A DNA stretch of 64,000 nt from an uncultured Eubacteriales bacterium. Its GTDB lineage: Bacteria > Bacillota > Clostridia > Oscillospirales > Acutalibacteraceae. The DNA lies in contig CAKUAQ010000002.1 of the NCBI GenBank assembly GCA_934636435.1, positions 1-64,000 of the forward strand, in the 5' to 3' direction. How positions within the stretch are numbered: position 1 is the first letter of the stretch; the number at the start of each line of letters is the position of its first letter. Under the pieces are notes generated by a model that searched no databases, was not told where the DNA came from, and was given only the letters and a program-made list of their open reading frames with translations. The translations under genes and the position numbers were made by a program. This document shows, piece after piece, positions 26,812 to 35,831 of this stretch.

Positions 26812-26925
26812 TCAGCCCTGGCGCTGCTTGTGCTTCGGGTTCTCGCAAATAACCATCACGCGGCCCTTGCGCTTGATGATCTTGCACTTTTCGCAGATTT
26901 TCTTCACAGAAGGTCTGACTTTCAT
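26812..26925 (-). CDS. rpmJ: 50S ribosomal protein L36 (zinc type)
   Basis: 37 residues, MKVRPSVKKICEKCKIIKRK followed by GRVMVICENPKHKQRQG. The zinc ligands C11, C14, C27 and H32 are all present, so this is the C+ form. AGGAGGT precedes the ATG. Its position between infA and rpsM is canonical for Firmicutes. Small enough to be missed by length cut-offs. Confidence 0.96.
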   Translation of the reverse strand: MKVRPSVKKICEKCKIIKRKGRVMVICENPKHKQRQG

Positions 26926-26989
26926 AAAGATACCTCCTTCGTGCGTTATACGCACGGTAATTGGGGTCTGTGGAGCGGTCAGGCTCCGC

Positions 26990-27208
26990 TTATTTGGTTC
27001 GCCAAGTGATGCGGCCCTTCGTCAGATCATAGGGGCTCATCTCCACCGTGACCTTGTCACCGGGCAGAATGCGGATATAGTTCATCCGCAGCTTGCCGGA
27101 GATGTGCGCTAAAATCTTATGGCCGTTTGCCAGCTCTACCTGGAAGGTGGCGTTGGGCAGCGCCTCAACCACCACGCCCTCCAATTCGATTACATCGTCT
27201 TTCGACAT
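26990..27208 (-). CDS. infA: translation initiation factor IF-1
   Basis: 72 residues, single S1/OB-fold: MSKDDVIELEGVVVEALPNA, then the conserved HISGKLRMNYIRILPGDKV and SPYDLTKGRI. It binds the ribosomal A site at initiation. It follows map by 16 bases, typical of the Firmicutes spc/alpha junction (adk-map-infA-rpmJ). Confidence 0.97.
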   Translation of the reverse strand: MSKDDVIELEGVVVEALPNATFQVELANGHKILAHISGKLRMNYIRILPGDKVTVEMSPYDLTKGRITWRTK

Positions 27209-27224
27209 ATCTATCCCCTCCGTC

Positions 27225-27986
27225 TTATCGCAGCTTGCCGTCCGGGTTGGTCAGAATAACCGGCCCATCCGGCGTGATCGCTACCGTATGCTCAAAATGG
27301 GCTGACAGGCGACCGTCCTTCGTGACAGTCGTCCAGCCGTCTCCAAGTATACGCACCTCATGGGTGCCGGCATTCACCATCGGCTCGATGGCAATGGTCA
27401 TGCCCGGCAACAGCTTCGGCCCACGGCCGGGGGTACCGAAATTGGGTACGCTGGGGTCTTCGTGCAGATCCGTGCCTACTCCGTGGCCGACAAACTGCCG
27501 TACAACCGAGTAACCACGCATCTCGACATACCGCTGCACCGCCGCGCCGATATCCCCCACCCGATTGCCCGGCTGAGCGGCCTTAATGCCCTCATACAGG
27601 CTCTCGCGGGTGGCGTCCATCAACGCCTGGGCTTCGGCGGAAACCTTGCCGGCGGCAAACGTCGCCGCATTGTCTCCGTTAAACCCGTGGATGGAGGCGC
27701 CGGTGTCAATACTGACAATGTCGCCCTCCCGAATCACACGGTGACCGGGTATGCCATGAATGACGGTCTCATTGACCGAAATGCAGGCGCTGGCGGGGAA
27801 TCCGCCGTAATTGAGGAAGTTGGGCTTGGCTCCCTGACTCTCAATATACTGGCGGATGATGCGGTCGATCTCCTCGGTGGTGACACCGGGCTGTACCGCC
27901 TCACCGCCCAGCTTGAGCGCCCGCGCGGAAATGATGCAGGCCTCCCGCATGAGCTTGAGGTCCCGGCTGCTCTTAATGCTGATCAT
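27225..27986 (-). CDS. map: methionine aminopeptidase, type I
   Basis: 253 residues. Removes the initiator methionine from nascent proteins with two metal ions. Seen in order: INEYIESQ-type helix, CISVNETVIHGIPG, DIVSIDTGASIHGFNGDNA (metal Asp residues), VGHGVGTDLHEDP (metal His), MTIAIEPMVNAG (metal Glu) and DGRLSAHFEHTVAI (metal Glu). The N-terminal extension of actinobacterial forms is absent. Four bases downstream of adk. Confidence 0.96.
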   Translation of the reverse strand: MISIKSSRDLKLMREACIISARALKLGGEAVQPGVTTEEIDRIIRQYIESQGAKPNFLNYGGFPASACISVNETVIHGIPGHRVIREGDIVSIDTGASIHGFNGDNAATFAAGKVSAEAQALMDATRESLYEGIKAAQPGNRVGDIGAAVQRYVEMRGYSVVRQFVGHGVGTDLHEDPSVPNFGTPGRGPKLLPGMTIAIEPMVNAGTHEVRILGDGWTTVTKDGRLSAHFEHTVAITPDGPVILTNPDGKLR

Positions 27987-27990
27987 AGGG

Positions 27991-28623
27991 TCAGCCCTTC
28001 AGCAGCGCCAGGGTCTGCTCTGCGATCTCCTGGATGCCCTGTTGGCCATCCACCACCAGCAGCTTGCCGGTGGCCGCATAGTAATCCCGCAGCGGTTCGG
28101 TCTGCTCGTGATACACGTGCAGACGCTCCTGTACGGTCTGGGGTTCGTCATCCTTGCGCTGAACCAGGGTGGTGCCGCAGCGGTCGCATACGCCCTCCTG
28201 CTGAGGCTTTTTCGTCTCAACATGATAGCTGTTGCCGCAACCGGGGCAGACACGGCGACCCGATACACGCCGGGTAATCACCTCGTCGGGGACATTGATG
28301 TCCACCACACGGTCGATGGTGATGCCCATACGGTCAAGTGCCTCGGCCTGGGGAATGGTGCGGGGGAAGCCGTCCAGAATGAAGCCGTTCCGGCAGTCGT
28401 CCTCCTGCAGGCGGTCACGGACGATACCGATGACCACCTCGTCGGGAACCAGCTGACCGGCCTCAATGAATGCCTTCGCCTTCAGCCCCATCTCCGTGCC
28501 GCTCTTCAGCGCTTCACGGATCATATTGCCCGTGGAAATTGTGGGGATATTCAAACGCTGGCAGAGGATCTCCGCCTGCGTACCTTTACCGGCGCCGGGG
28601 GCGCCGAGCAGGATCAGATTCAT
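27991..28623 (-). CDS. adk: adenylate kinase
   Basis: 210 residues; interconverts ATP + AMP and 2 ADP. P-loop GAPGAGKGT at 7-15, GFILDGFPRT AMP-binding region, and a LID domain with C-P-G-C and C-D-R-C, so the zinc-binding Gram-positive form. The start is the ATG at 28623 with AAGGAGA upstream; upstream frame is not protein-like. About 130 bases separate it from secY. Confidence 0.96.
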   Translation of the reverse strand: MNLILLGAPGAGKGTQAEILCQRLNIPTISTGNMIREALKSGTEMGLKAKAFIEAGQLVPDEVVIGIVRDRLQEDDCRNGFILDGFPRTIPQAEALDRMGITIDRVVDINVPDEVITRRVSGRRVCPGCGNSYHVETKKPQQEGVCDRCGTTLVQRKDDEPQTVQERLHVYHEQTEPLRDYYAATGKLLVVDGQQGIQEIAEQTLALLKG

Positions 28624-28756
28624 CGACAATCTCCTTCTCTGTCGACAGGCCGCCGGCGGCGCCCCGCACCGGGGCGACCGCTCAGCAGCCGATTTATCGT
28701 CGTTCATCCCGAACCGACGGATGCGCGCCGCAATCTCTCCGGCCGCAAAGCCCGTC

Positions 28757-30091
28757 TTAGTCCAGGAAGCCCTTGTAATGACGCATCATCATCTGGCTCT
28801 CGATCTGCTGCACCGTTTCCAGCGCCACGCCCACCACGATCATCAGCGAAGTGCCGCCGATGGACAGGCCGGTAAAGCCGCTGGCCTTGCCGAACAGGCT
28901 GGGGAACAGAGCGATCACACCCAGGAACAGGGCGCCGATGAAGGTCACCTTGTTCAGCACCCGCTTGATGAAATCCGCCGTGGGCTTACCCGGCCGCTGA
29001 CCGGGGATCGCACCGCCGTTTTTCCGCAGGTTGTTCGCCATCTCCGTGGGGTTATACTGGATGGTCACATAGAAGAACGCAAATCCGATGATCATGAAGA
29101 AGTACAGGACGATATACAGCCAGCTGTCCTGGTTGAAGGCCTCAAAGAAGCCGTGCCAAAATCCGGTCGAAGGAACCGTGATAAAGCTGGCGATAATGGA
29201 CGGCAGCGACAGGATGGACACCGCCAGAATGATGGGCATCACACCGGACATATTCACCTTGATGGGAATATAGGTGTTCTGACCGCCGTACATCTTGCGG
29301 CCGACGACCTTCTTGGCATACTGCACCGGGATACGGCGCTCGGCGTCACCCATGAACACGATGAACGCGATCATCGCCAGGAACAGCGCCAACACCAGAA
29401 TCACCAGGAAAATATACTTGAAGCCGACGGTCTGGCCTTCCTGTACCTGCTTGATGCCCATTTCATAGAAATACGCCCACAGGTACTGGGCCGCCACGGG
29501 GATCCGGGAGAGGATACCGGCGAACAGCAGAATGGAGATGCCGTTGCCGACACCCTTGTTGTTGATCTGCTCGCCCAGCCACATCATCAGCGCGGAGCCG
29601 GCGGTGAAGCACAGAATGATCACGATCGCTGCAAACCAGGCGGCAAAGCCGCTCTTGGCCTCGCTGACCAGAGCACTATACTTGTTGCGCACCATGAAAT
29701 AGTACGCCACGCCCAGCATCAGACCCAGCACCACGGTGGCATACCGGGTGATCCGTCCCAGCTTTTTCTGTCCCGCCTCGCCGTCCTTGGCCATCCGCTC
29801 CAGAGCGGGAATGGCCACGGTCAGCAGCTGGATGATAATGCTGGCGTTGATATACGGGGTGATGGACAGCGCGAAAATGGAGGCATTGGAGAAGCCGCCG
29901 CCGGACATCATGGTCAGATAGCCCATGAAGCTGTTGGCGTTCTGAGACACAGCCTCCTTCAGCGCGGATACATCCACAAACGGCACCGTTACAGCGGAGC
30001 CGATGCGGAAGATCAGAATGATGAATACGGTGAAAAGCAGCTTTTTGCGAAGATCTTCGATTTTCCAGGCGTTACGCAAGGTCTGAAACAT
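28757..30091 (-). CDS. secY: preprotein translocase channel subunit SecY
   Basis: 444 residues, ten transmembrane helices. N-terminal FQTLRNAWKIEDLRKKLLFT, plug/TM2a region around SALKEAVSQNANSFMGYLTMMSGGG, and the C-terminal cytoplasmic loop TQYNPTEMANNLRKNGGAIPGQRPG (in part) are diagnostic. Central pore of the Sec system. It starts one base after the rplO stop, consistent with coupled translation. Confidence 0.97.
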   Translation of the reverse strand: MFQTLRNAWKIEDLRKKLLFTVFIILIFRIGSAVTVPFVDVSALKEAVSQNANSFMGYLTMMSGGGFSNASIFALSITPYINASIIIQLLTVAIPALERMAKDGEAGQKKLGRITRYATVVLGLMLGVAYYFMVRNKYSALVSEAKSGFAAWFAAIVIILCFTAGSALMMWLGEQINNKGVGNGISILLFAGILSRIPVAAQYLWAYFYEMGIKQVQEGQTVGFKYIFLVILVLALFLAMIAFIVFMGDAERRIPVQYAKKVVGRKMYGGQNTYIPIKVNMSGVMPIILAVSILSLPSIIASFITVPSTGFWHGFFEAFNQDSWLYIVLYFFMIIGFAFFYVTIQYNPTEMANNLRKNGGAIPGQRPGKPTADFIKRVLNKVTFIGALFLGVIALFPSLFGKASGFTGLSIGGTSLMIVVGVALETVQQIESQMMMRHYKGFLD

Positions 30092-30092
30092 C

Positions 30093-30533
30093 TCAGATCA
30101 CCTCCGCCTGGCCACCGGCAGCCTCAATCTTGGCCTTGGCGGATTCGGAGTAGGCAGCGACCTTGACGGTCAGCTTCTTTTCCAGCTTGCCGTTGCCCAG
30201 AATCTTCACACCGTTATCGGCCTTGCTGACGATACCGGCATCCAGGAGAGCCTGTGCATCGACCACGGCGCCGTCCTCAAACTTATTGAGAGCCGCCACG
30301 TTGATCGCCGTATAGGGAGCGGCGAAAATATTATTGAAGCCACGCTTCGGGATCCGGCGCTGCAGGGGCATCTGGCCGCCTTCAAAGCCCGGACGGAAGC
30401 CCCGACCGGCTCTGGCCTTCTGACCCTTATGTCCCTTGCCGGCGGTCTTGCCCTGGCCGGAGCCATGGCCGCGACCGATCCGCTTGACGTCCCGGACGGA
30501 GCCGGGGGCCGGAGAAAGTTCATGCAGTTTCAT
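30093..30533 (-). CDS. rplO: 50S ribosomal protein L15
   Basis: 146 residues with MKLHELSPAPGSVRDVKRIG and the Gly/Lys-rich RGHGSGQGKTAGKGHKGQKAR arm (split here at the motif), then GFEGGQMPLQRRIPKRGF. The ATG at 30533 is used; a start four codons upstream is possible (MQTDMKLHEL). Ends next to secY. Confidence 0.96.
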   Translation of the reverse strand: MKLHELSPAPGSVRDVKRIGRGHGSGQGKTAGKGHKGQKARAGRGFRPGFEGGQMPLQRRIPKRGFNNIFAAPYTAINVAALNKFEDGAVVDAQALLDAGIVSKADNGVKILGNGKLEKKLTVKVAAYSESAKAKIEAAGGQAEVI

Positions 30534-30565
30534 GTCTGTTTGCACCTCCTAACACGATTTTGCGT

Positions 30566-30763
30566 TTACTCGCTGATAACCTCGACGAGGTGAGTGATCT
30601 TGGTGATCTTACCCATGGTCGCCTCATTGATGGGCTGGGTCGTGGTATCACCGATCTTGCGGAGGCCCAGGGATTCAGCCGTAGCGATCTGATCCTTCTT
30701 GGAGCCGATGAGGCTCTTGACCAGCTTGACCTGCACGGTCTTCGGTTTTGCTTTTCTCGGCAT
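30566..30763 (-). CDS. rpmD: 50S ribosomal protein L30
   Basis: 65 residues: VKLVKSLIGSKKDQIATAESLGLRK and the C-terminal ITHLVEVISE match L30. Slightly extended N-terminus (MPRKAKPKT). Lies between rpsE and rplO as usual. Confidence 0.96.
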   Translation of the reverse strand: MPRKAKPKTVQVKLVKSLIGSKKDQIATAESLGLRKIGDTTTQPINEATMGKITKITHLVEVISE

Positions 30764-30776
30764 GGTTGCGTCCTCC

Positions 30777-31277
30777 TTACTCTAAGATTTGCTGCACCGT
30801 CATACCGCGGGTGGCAGCAGCCTCGTCCGCCGTACGCAGCTCCAGCAGGCCCGCCATCGTCGCGCTGACGACGTTGCAGGGGTTGTTGGAACGCAGCGCC
30901 TTGGCACGGATGTCCTTGATCCCGGCCGCTTCCATCACGGCACGCACGGCGCCGCCGGCGATGATACCGGTACCGGGGGCGGCGGGCTTCAGCAGAACCT
31001 CGCCGGCGCCGAACTTACCGATGATCTCATGGGGGATGGTGGAGCCCTTCAGGGAAATCTTGGTCAGGTGCTTCTTGGCATCCTCGATGCCCTTACGGAT
31101 GGCGTCCGGAACTTCGCCCGCCTTACCGGTGCCGAAGCCCACGGTGCCCTTACCGTCGCCTACGACCACCAACGCGGAAAATTTCATCACACGGCCGCCC
31201 TTGACGGTCTTGCTGACCCGGTTGATGGCCACCACGGTCTCTTTGTACTCGTTGTCGATCTCTTCTCTTCTGGCCAA
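30777..31277 (-). CDS. rpsE: 30S ribosomal protein S5
   Basis: 166 residues: double-stranded-RNA-binding fold with VVAINRVSKTVKGGRVMKF and VGFGTGKAGEVPDAIRKG, then the GTGIIAGGAVRAVMEAAGI C-terminal domain. I start at a TTG (31277), MARREEIDN, because GGGAGGAA lies seven bases upstream; no ATG gives a comparable fit. Contributes to decoding fidelity. Confidence 0.96.
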   Translation of the reverse strand: MARREEIDNEYKETVVAINRVSKTVKGGRVMKFSALVVVGDGKGTVGFGTGKAGEVPDAIRKGIEDAKKHLTKISLKGSTIPHEIIGKFGAGEVLLKPAAPGTGIIAGGAVRAVMEAAGIKDIRAKALRSNNPCNVVSATMAGLLELRTADEAAATRGMTVQQILE

Positions 31278-31296
31278 AGTTAATTCCTCCCTTTCC

Positions 31297-31656
31297 TTAG
31301 AACTTGAGGCCGCCCTCGCGGGCGCCTTCGGCCAGCTCTTGCACACGGCCGTGGTAGACATAGCCGCCGCGGTCGAATACCACCTCGGTGATACCCTTCT
31401 CAACGGCACGCTTTGCGATCATTTCGCCGACCTTGCGGGCGGCTTCCTTGTTGCCGCCGGTCATGCCGAAATCCTTTTCGACAGAGGAGGCGGAAACCAG
31501 GGTCACTCCCTTGACATCGTCAATCACCTGGGCATAGATGTGATTGAGGGAGCGATATACGTCCAGACGGGGACGCTCAGCGGTGCCGCTGATCTTCCCG
31601 CGCACACGGGTGTGGCGGTGCAGACGAGCTGCGTTGCTGTCTTTCTTGCTCACCAT
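31297..31656 (-). CDS. rplR: 50S ribosomal protein L18
   Basis: 119 residues: Arg-rich N-terminus RLHRHTRVRGKISGTAERPRL, then HIYAQVIDD and the C-terminal FDRGGYVYHGRVQELAEGAREGGLKF. Binds 5S rRNA. Between rplF and rpsE. Confidence 0.97.
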   Translation of the reverse strand: MVSKKDSNAARLHRHTRVRGKISGTAERPRLDVYRSLNHIYAQVIDDVKGVTLVSASSVEKDFGMTGGNKEAARKVGEMIAKRAVEKGITEVVFDRGGYVYHGRVQELAEGAREGGLKF

Positions 31657-31674
31657 TGTCTATTCACTCCTTCT

Positions 31675-32223
31675 TTACTTCTTGCCCTTGCCGCCGGCCT
31701 TACCTTCCTTGCGGCGGATGTGTTCGTCGGCATACTTGATGCCCTTGCCCTTATACGGCTCGGGCGGGCGCTTCTCCCGCACCTCGGCGGCAAACTGGCC
31801 CACCAGCTGCTTATCGGCACCGGAGATGACGATCTGGTTGGGACCGGGCGCCTCGATGGTGATGCCCGGAATCTCGCTGACGATCACCTGATGGCTGTAG
31901 CCCAGGTTCATCACCAGATTGCTGCCCTGCTTCTGCACACGGTAGCCGACGCCGTTGACCTCCAGCGTCTTCTTGTAGCCTTCGGTAACGCCCACCACCA
32001 TGTTGTGGATGAGGGTGCGGGTCAGACCGTGCAGTGAACGGGCTTCCTTCTCATCGTTGGGGCGGGTGACGAGCACTTCGTTCCCCTGCTGCTCCACAGA
32101 GATGATGGGGTTGATCTTCTGGGTCAGGGTGCCCTTGGGTCCCTTGACGGTGACCACATTGCCCTCTACCTTGAATTCCACACCGGCAGGCAGGGTAATG
32201 GGTTTACGACCAATTCTCGACAT
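31675..32223 (-). CDS. rplF: 50S ribosomal protein L6
   Basis: 182 residues: MSRIGRKPITLPAGVEFKVEG at the N-terminus and the L6 signature PEPYKGKGIKYADEHIRRKEGK near the C-terminus. Two-domain protein near the GTPase centre. AAAGGGGG lies upstream of the ATG. Confidence 0.97.
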   Translation of the reverse strand: MSRIGRKPITLPAGVEFKVEGNVVTVKGPKGTLTQKINPIISVEQQGNEVLVTRPNDEKEARSLHGLTRTLIHNMVVGVTEGYKKTLEVNGVGYRVQKQGSNLVMNLGYSHQVIVSEIPGITIEAPGPNQIVISGADKQLVGQFAAEVREKRPPEPYKGKGIKYADEHIRRKEGKAGGKGKK

Positions 32224-32238
32224 ATTCCTCTTACCCCC

Positions 32239-32640
32239 TTACCAAATGAATGCCAGCACTTCGCCGCCCACATTCGCCTTACGGGCGGCCTTGTCGGTCA
32301 TAACGCCCTTGGACGTGGAGACGATCGCGGTGCCGATGCCCTTCATGACCTTCGGCATATCCTCGCTGCTGGAATAGATCCGCAGACCCGGCTTGGACAC
32401 CCGGCGCAGACCCATGAGAACCGGCGTGCGGGAGGGACCCTGGTACTTCAGTGTGACCCGGATCACGCCCTGCTTGCCGTCCTCGATAACCTTGTACTCT
32501 TTGACATATCCCTCGTCAACAAGAATCTGGGCAATAGCCTTCTTCATGTTGGAAGCGGGGATATCCACCGTCTCATGCTTGGCGGAGTTCGCATTGCGGA
32601 TCCGCGTCAGCATATCGGCGATCGTATCGGAAATTTGCAT
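32239..32640 (-). CDS. rpsH: 30S ribosomal protein S8
   Basis: 133 residues: MQISDTIADMLTRIRNANSAKH and the C-terminal GIGTAIVSTSKGVMTDKAAR. In E. coli S8 represses the spc operon; whether that holds here is not shown by the sequence. Confidence 0.97.
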   Translation of the reverse strand: MQISDTIADMLTRIRNANSAKHETVDIPASNMKKAIAQILVDEGYVKEYKVIEDGKQGVIRVTLKYQGPSRTPVLMGLRRVSKPGLRIYSSSEDMPKVMKGIGTAIVSTSKGVMTDKAARKANVGGEVLAFIW

Positions 32641-32671
32641 GACCTCAACCTCCTATATTTTTCGCTATTGC

Positions 32672-32857
32672 TTACCAGCTTGCTTTCTTCACGCCCGGGA
32701 TCTCGCCCTTGTAGGCCAGCTCACGGAAGCAAATACGGCAGATGCCGTACCGACGCAGATAGGCGTGGGGACGACCGCAGATCTTGCAGCGGTTGTACGC
32801 CCGGGTGGAGTACTTCGGCACAGCCTGCTGCTTGAGCTTCATAGACATTTTTGCCAT
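32672..32857 (-). CDS. rpsZ: 30S ribosomal protein S14, type Z (zinc-binding)
   Basis: 61 residues. Two C-x-x-C pairs (CKIC and CRIC) form a zinc knuckle, the short Gram-positive form. YGICRICFRELAYKGEIPGVKKASW is the usual C-terminus. Follows rplE by 13 bases. Confidence 0.97.
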   Translation of the reverse strand: MAKMSMKLKQQAVPKYSTRAYNRCKICGRPHAYLRRYGICRICFRELAYKGEIPGVKKASW

Positions 32858-32870
32858 CGTATTCTCCTCC

Positions 32871-33410
32871 TTACTTCTCGAACGGAGCGCCCATCAGAGT
32901 GAGCAGCTCGCGCGCTTCTTCGTCGGTCTTGGCGGTGGTAACGAAGCACAGATCCATGCCCCGCACCTTGTCGATCTTATCGTAGTCGATCTCCGGGAAG
33001 ATCAGCTGCTCCTTCAGACCCATATTGTAGTTGCCGCGGCCGTCGAAGGAGTTGGGGTTGATGCCCCGGAAGTCACGCACGCGGGGCAGCGCCACATTGA
33101 ACAGGCGCTCCACGAACTCGTACATCCGATCGCCCCGCAGGGTGACCTTGGCGCCGATGTTCATGCCCTCACGCAGCTTGAAGTTTGCCACGCTCTTGCG
33201 GGCCTTGCACACCACCGGACGCTGACCGGTGATGGCGGACAGATCGTTGATGATGGCATCGATGATCTTGGCGTTGTCCCGGGCCTCGCCGCAGCCGACG
33301 TTGATGACCACCTTATCCAGCTTCGGGATCTGCATGACGCTCTTGTAGCCGAACTTTTTCATCAGGGCAGGAGCGATGTCCTGCTTATACTGTTCTTTTA
33401 ACGCAGCCAT
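32871..33410 (-). CDS. rplE: 50S ribosomal protein L5
   Basis: 179 residues: LKEQYKQDIAPALMKKFGYKS, INVGCGEARDNAKIID and GDRMYEFVERLFNVALPRVRDFRGIN are L5 signatures. Binds 5S rRNA and P-site tRNA. Between rplX and rpsZ. Confidence 0.97.
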   Translation of the reverse strand: MAALKEQYKQDIAPALMKKFGYKSVMQIPKLDKVVINVGCGEARDNAKIIDAIINDLSAITGQRPVVCKARKSVANFKLREGMNIGAKVTLRGDRMYEFVERLFNVALPRVRDFRGINPNSFDGRGNYNMGLKEQLIFPEIDYDKIDKVRGMDLCFVTTAKTDEEARELLTLMGAPFEK

Positions 33411-33424
33411 TCTCTCCTACCTCC

Positions 33425-33757
33425 TTATAAAGTCTCGCCGCACTTTTTGCAGATGCGGACGGTGCGCATTTTGCCGTTATCGCCCGCCACCTTCTTGTGG
33501 GCGATGCGGGTGGGCTTTTTGCAGGCGGGGCAGATCACCTGCACCTTGGACGCATACATGGCGCCCTCGGCCTCGATGATGCCGCCGGGATCGCCCGCCT
33601 TGCGGGGCTTCACATGCTTTTTCACCATGTTCTGTCCCTCGACGATGACCTTGCCCTCCTTGGGGCTGACCGCCAGCACCTTACCGGACTGGCCGCGGTC
33701 GTCGCCGCTGATGATCAGGACGGTATCGTCCTTTTTCACATGCAGTTTGTTACTCAA
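33425..33757 (-). CDS. rplX: 50S ribosomal protein L24
   Basis: 110 residues with the KOW segment VKKDDTVLIISGDDRGQSGKVL at the N-terminus and two CxxC pairs (CPAC, CKKC) at the C-terminus. I prefer a TTG start at 33757 (MSNKLHVKK): GGAGG is eight bases upstream. The ATG at 33772 (MEVSKL) would place that binding site inside codons 2-3 and overlaps the rplN stop. Confidence 0.94.
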   Translation of the reverse strand: MSNKLHVKKDDTVLIISGDDRGQSGKVLAVSPKEGKVIVEGQNMVKKHVKPRKAGDPGGIIEAEGAMYASKVQVICPACKKPTRIAHKKVAGDNGKMRTVRICKKCGETL

Positions 33758-33771
33758 TTTCGACACCTCCA

Positions 33772-34140
33772 TTACAGAACTTCGGGAGCCAGGGACAGGA
33801 TCTTCATGTAATCCTTGTCGCGCAGCTCACGGGCCACAGGCCCGAAAATACGGGTGCCCCGGGGGGTCTTGTCATCACGGATGATGACCGCCGCATTCTC
33901 GTCAAAACGGATGTAGGTGCCGTCTGCACGGCGCACACCCTTCACGGAACGGACGATGACGGCCTTCACCACATCGCCCTTTTTCACGACGCCGCCGGGA
34001 GCGGCCTTCTTCACAGAAGCCACCACCACATCGCCGATATTGGCATACCTCCGGCCGGAACCGCCCAGAACACGAATGCACATCAGTTCTTTTGCTCCGG
34101 TATTGTCCGCCACCTTGAGGTAAGTTTGCTGTTGTACCAC
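33772..34140 (-). CDS. rplN: 50S ribosomal protein L14
   Basis: 122 residues: VQQQTYLKVADNTGAKELMCIRVLGG and the C-terminal RELRDKDYMKILSLAPEVL. The start is a GTG at 34140 with GGAGG seven bases upstream, giving the standard length; the longer frame begins at a TTG inside the leader. Confidence 0.96.
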   Translation of the reverse strand: MVQQQTYLKVADNTGAKELMCIRVLGGSGRRYANIGDVVVASVKKAAPGGVVKKGDVVKAVIVRSVKGVRRADGTYIRFDENAAVIIRDDKTPRGTRIFGPVARELRDKDYMKILSLAPEVL

Positions 34141-34232
34141 AGTTTTTCCTCCTTTCAAGGACGCACCATTTTTATCACACCAACCCCGCTGACCGATTCA
34201 GCCGCGAGACGGTATGCGGTGCAACTGACACA

Positions 34233-34490
34233 TTATTTCGCTTTCTCGACAATGCCGGTGACGCGCCAGCACTTGTCCTTGGACAGGTGGCGGGTCTCCA
34301 TCACGGTCACGCGGTCGCCGACGCGGCACTCGTTGTTCTCGTCGTGAGCCTTCAGACGCACGGTGCGCTTGACGATCTTCTTGTACAGGGGATGACGCAC
34401 GTTATCCTCGATGGCGATGACGACGGTCTTATCCATCTTATCGCTGACGACGATACCGGTGCGGGTCTTTCTCAAATTCCGCTCGCTCAT
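34233..34490 (-). CDS. rpsQ: 30S ribosomal protein S17
   Basis: 85 residues: SERNLRKTRTGIVVSDKMDKTVVI and DENNECRVGDRVTVMETRHLSKDKCWRV (in part) are S17 signatures. Two adjacent ATGs follow GGAGGAG; the second has better spacing. A 92-base gap separates it from rplN. Confidence 0.96.
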   Translation of the reverse strand: MSERNLRKTRTGIVVSDKMDKTVVIAIEDNVRHPLYKKIVKRTVRLKAHDENNECRVGDRVTVMETRHLSKDKCWRVTGIVEKAK

Positions 34491-34507
34491 CATAACTCCT
34501 CCTTCCG

Positions 34508-34717
34508 TTACGCCTCAGCCTTGAGCTCACGCTCACGCATAATGGTCTTCACAATGGCGATCTCCTTGCGGACGGCCTTCAGACGCATCGGATTGTCGAG
34601 CTGATTGATGGCGTGCTGGAAGCGCAGATGGAACAGCTCCTCTTTCAGATCCGCCAGCTTCTTATTCAGTTCGGTATCGCTCAGCTCACGGAGCTTCATC
34701 AAATCGTTCGCTTTCAT
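34508..34717 (-). CDS. rpmC: 50S ribosomal protein L29
   Basis: 69 residues: LRELSDTELNKKLADLKEELF and HLRFQHAINQLDNPMRLK, the two helices of L29 at the exit tunnel. Overlaps the rplP stop by four bases. Confidence 0.97.
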   Translation of the reverse strand: MKANDLMKLRELSDTELNKKLADLKEELFHLRFQHAINQLDNPMRLKAVRKEIAIVKTIMRERELKAEA

Positions 34718-35142
34718 TCCTGCTCACCATCCGTTTCTTCCTTGCGGACAAATTTGCACTTGATGGGCAGCTTGTTGGCAGCCAGACGCAGGGCTTCCCG
34801 CGCGTCCTCCTCCGCCACACCGGCCATCTCAAACAGCACGCGGCCCGGCTTCACCACGGCGACCCAGTATTCCGGAGAACCTTTACCGGAGCCCATGCGG
34901 GTCTCGGCAGGCTTCTGGGTGATGGGCTTGTCGGGGAAAATCTTGATCCAGGTTTTACCGCCACGCTTGGTGTAACGGGTCATGGCGATACGGGCGGCCT
35001 CGATCTGGCGGGAGGTGATCCACGCCGGCTCGAGAGCCTGCAGACCGAATTCGCCGTTGGACACCTTGTTGCCGCTGTAAGCCTTACCGGTCAGACGGCC
35101 GCGATGCACACGACGGTATTTCACTCTCTTGGGTAACAGCAT
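34714..35142 (-). CDS. rplP: 50S ribosomal protein L16
   Basis: 142 residues: MLLPKRVKYRRVHRGRLTGKAY, RMGSGKGSPEYWVAVVKPG and LPIKCKFV. Sits near the A-site tRNA elbow. The start shares a base with the rpsC stop region, so the two are tightly coupled. Confidence 0.97.
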   Translation of the reverse strand: MLLPKRVKYRRVHRGRLTGKAYSGNKVSNGEFGLQALEPAWITSRQIEAARIAMTRYTKRGGKTWIKIFPDKPITQKPAETRMGSGKGSPEYWVAVVKPGRVLFEMAGVAEEDAREALRLAANKLPIKCKFVRKEETDGEQE

Positions 35143-35813
35143 TATTTACGGCCTCCTTCCCGGCGGTTCTTGGCGGTATTGCCCACCAGCACCTCGCCCC
35201 GGTAAATCCAGACCTTGACGCCGATCTTACCGTAGGTGGTGTTGGCCTCAGCAAAGCCATAGTCGATGTCCGCACGCAGGGTCTGCAGCGGAATGGTGCC
35301 CTCGTGGTACTGCTCCACACGGGCGATCTCCGCGCCGCCCAGACGGCCGGAGCACTTGGTCTTGATGCCGTTGGCGCCCAGCCGCATGGCGCGGCCGATG
35401 GCCTGCTTCATGGCGCGGCGGAAGGAGATCCGCTTCTCCAGCTGCTGGGCGATGTTCTCCGCCACCAGCTGCGCATTCACATCGGGGTTCTTGACCTCCA
35501 CGATGTTCAGCAGGGTCTCTTTCCCGCCCAGCATCTGCTGGCAGGTCGCCTTCAGCTTGTCGATCTCGCTGCCGCCCTTGCCGATCACCAGACCGGGCTT
35601 GGCGCAGTGGATGTTGATGCGCACCCGGTTGGAATCGCGCTCGATCTCGATGCGGGCGATACCGGCTTCATACAGTTTCTTCTTCAGAAACTTCCGCAGG
35701 TTGTAGTCCGACACCAGAGTGTCGCCGAACTCGTTGTCCTTAACGAACCAACGGGAGTCCCAGTTTTTGATCACGCCGACCCGGAGGCCGTGAGGATTCA
35801 CTTTCTGTCCCAT
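35142..35813 (-). CDS. rpsC: 30S ribosomal protein S3
   Basis: 223 residues: MGQKVNPHGLRVGVIKNWDSRW, KH domain with VIGKGGSEIDKL, and C-terminal GVKVWIYRGEVL. Lines the mRNA entry channel. Between rplV and rplP. Confidence 0.97.
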   Translation of the reverse strand: MGQKVNPHGLRVGVIKNWDSRWFVKDNEFGDTLVSDYNLRKFLKKKLYEAGIARIEIERDSNRVRINIHCAKPGLVIGKGGSEIDKLKATCQQMLGGKETLLNIVEVKNPDVNAQLVAENIAQQLEKRISFRRAMKQAIGRAMRLGANGIKTKCSGRLGGAEIARVEQYHEGTIPLQTLRADIDYGFAEANTTYGKIGVKVWIYRGEVLVGNTAKNRREGGRK

Positions 35814-35831
35814 ACTATAACCTCCTCCTGC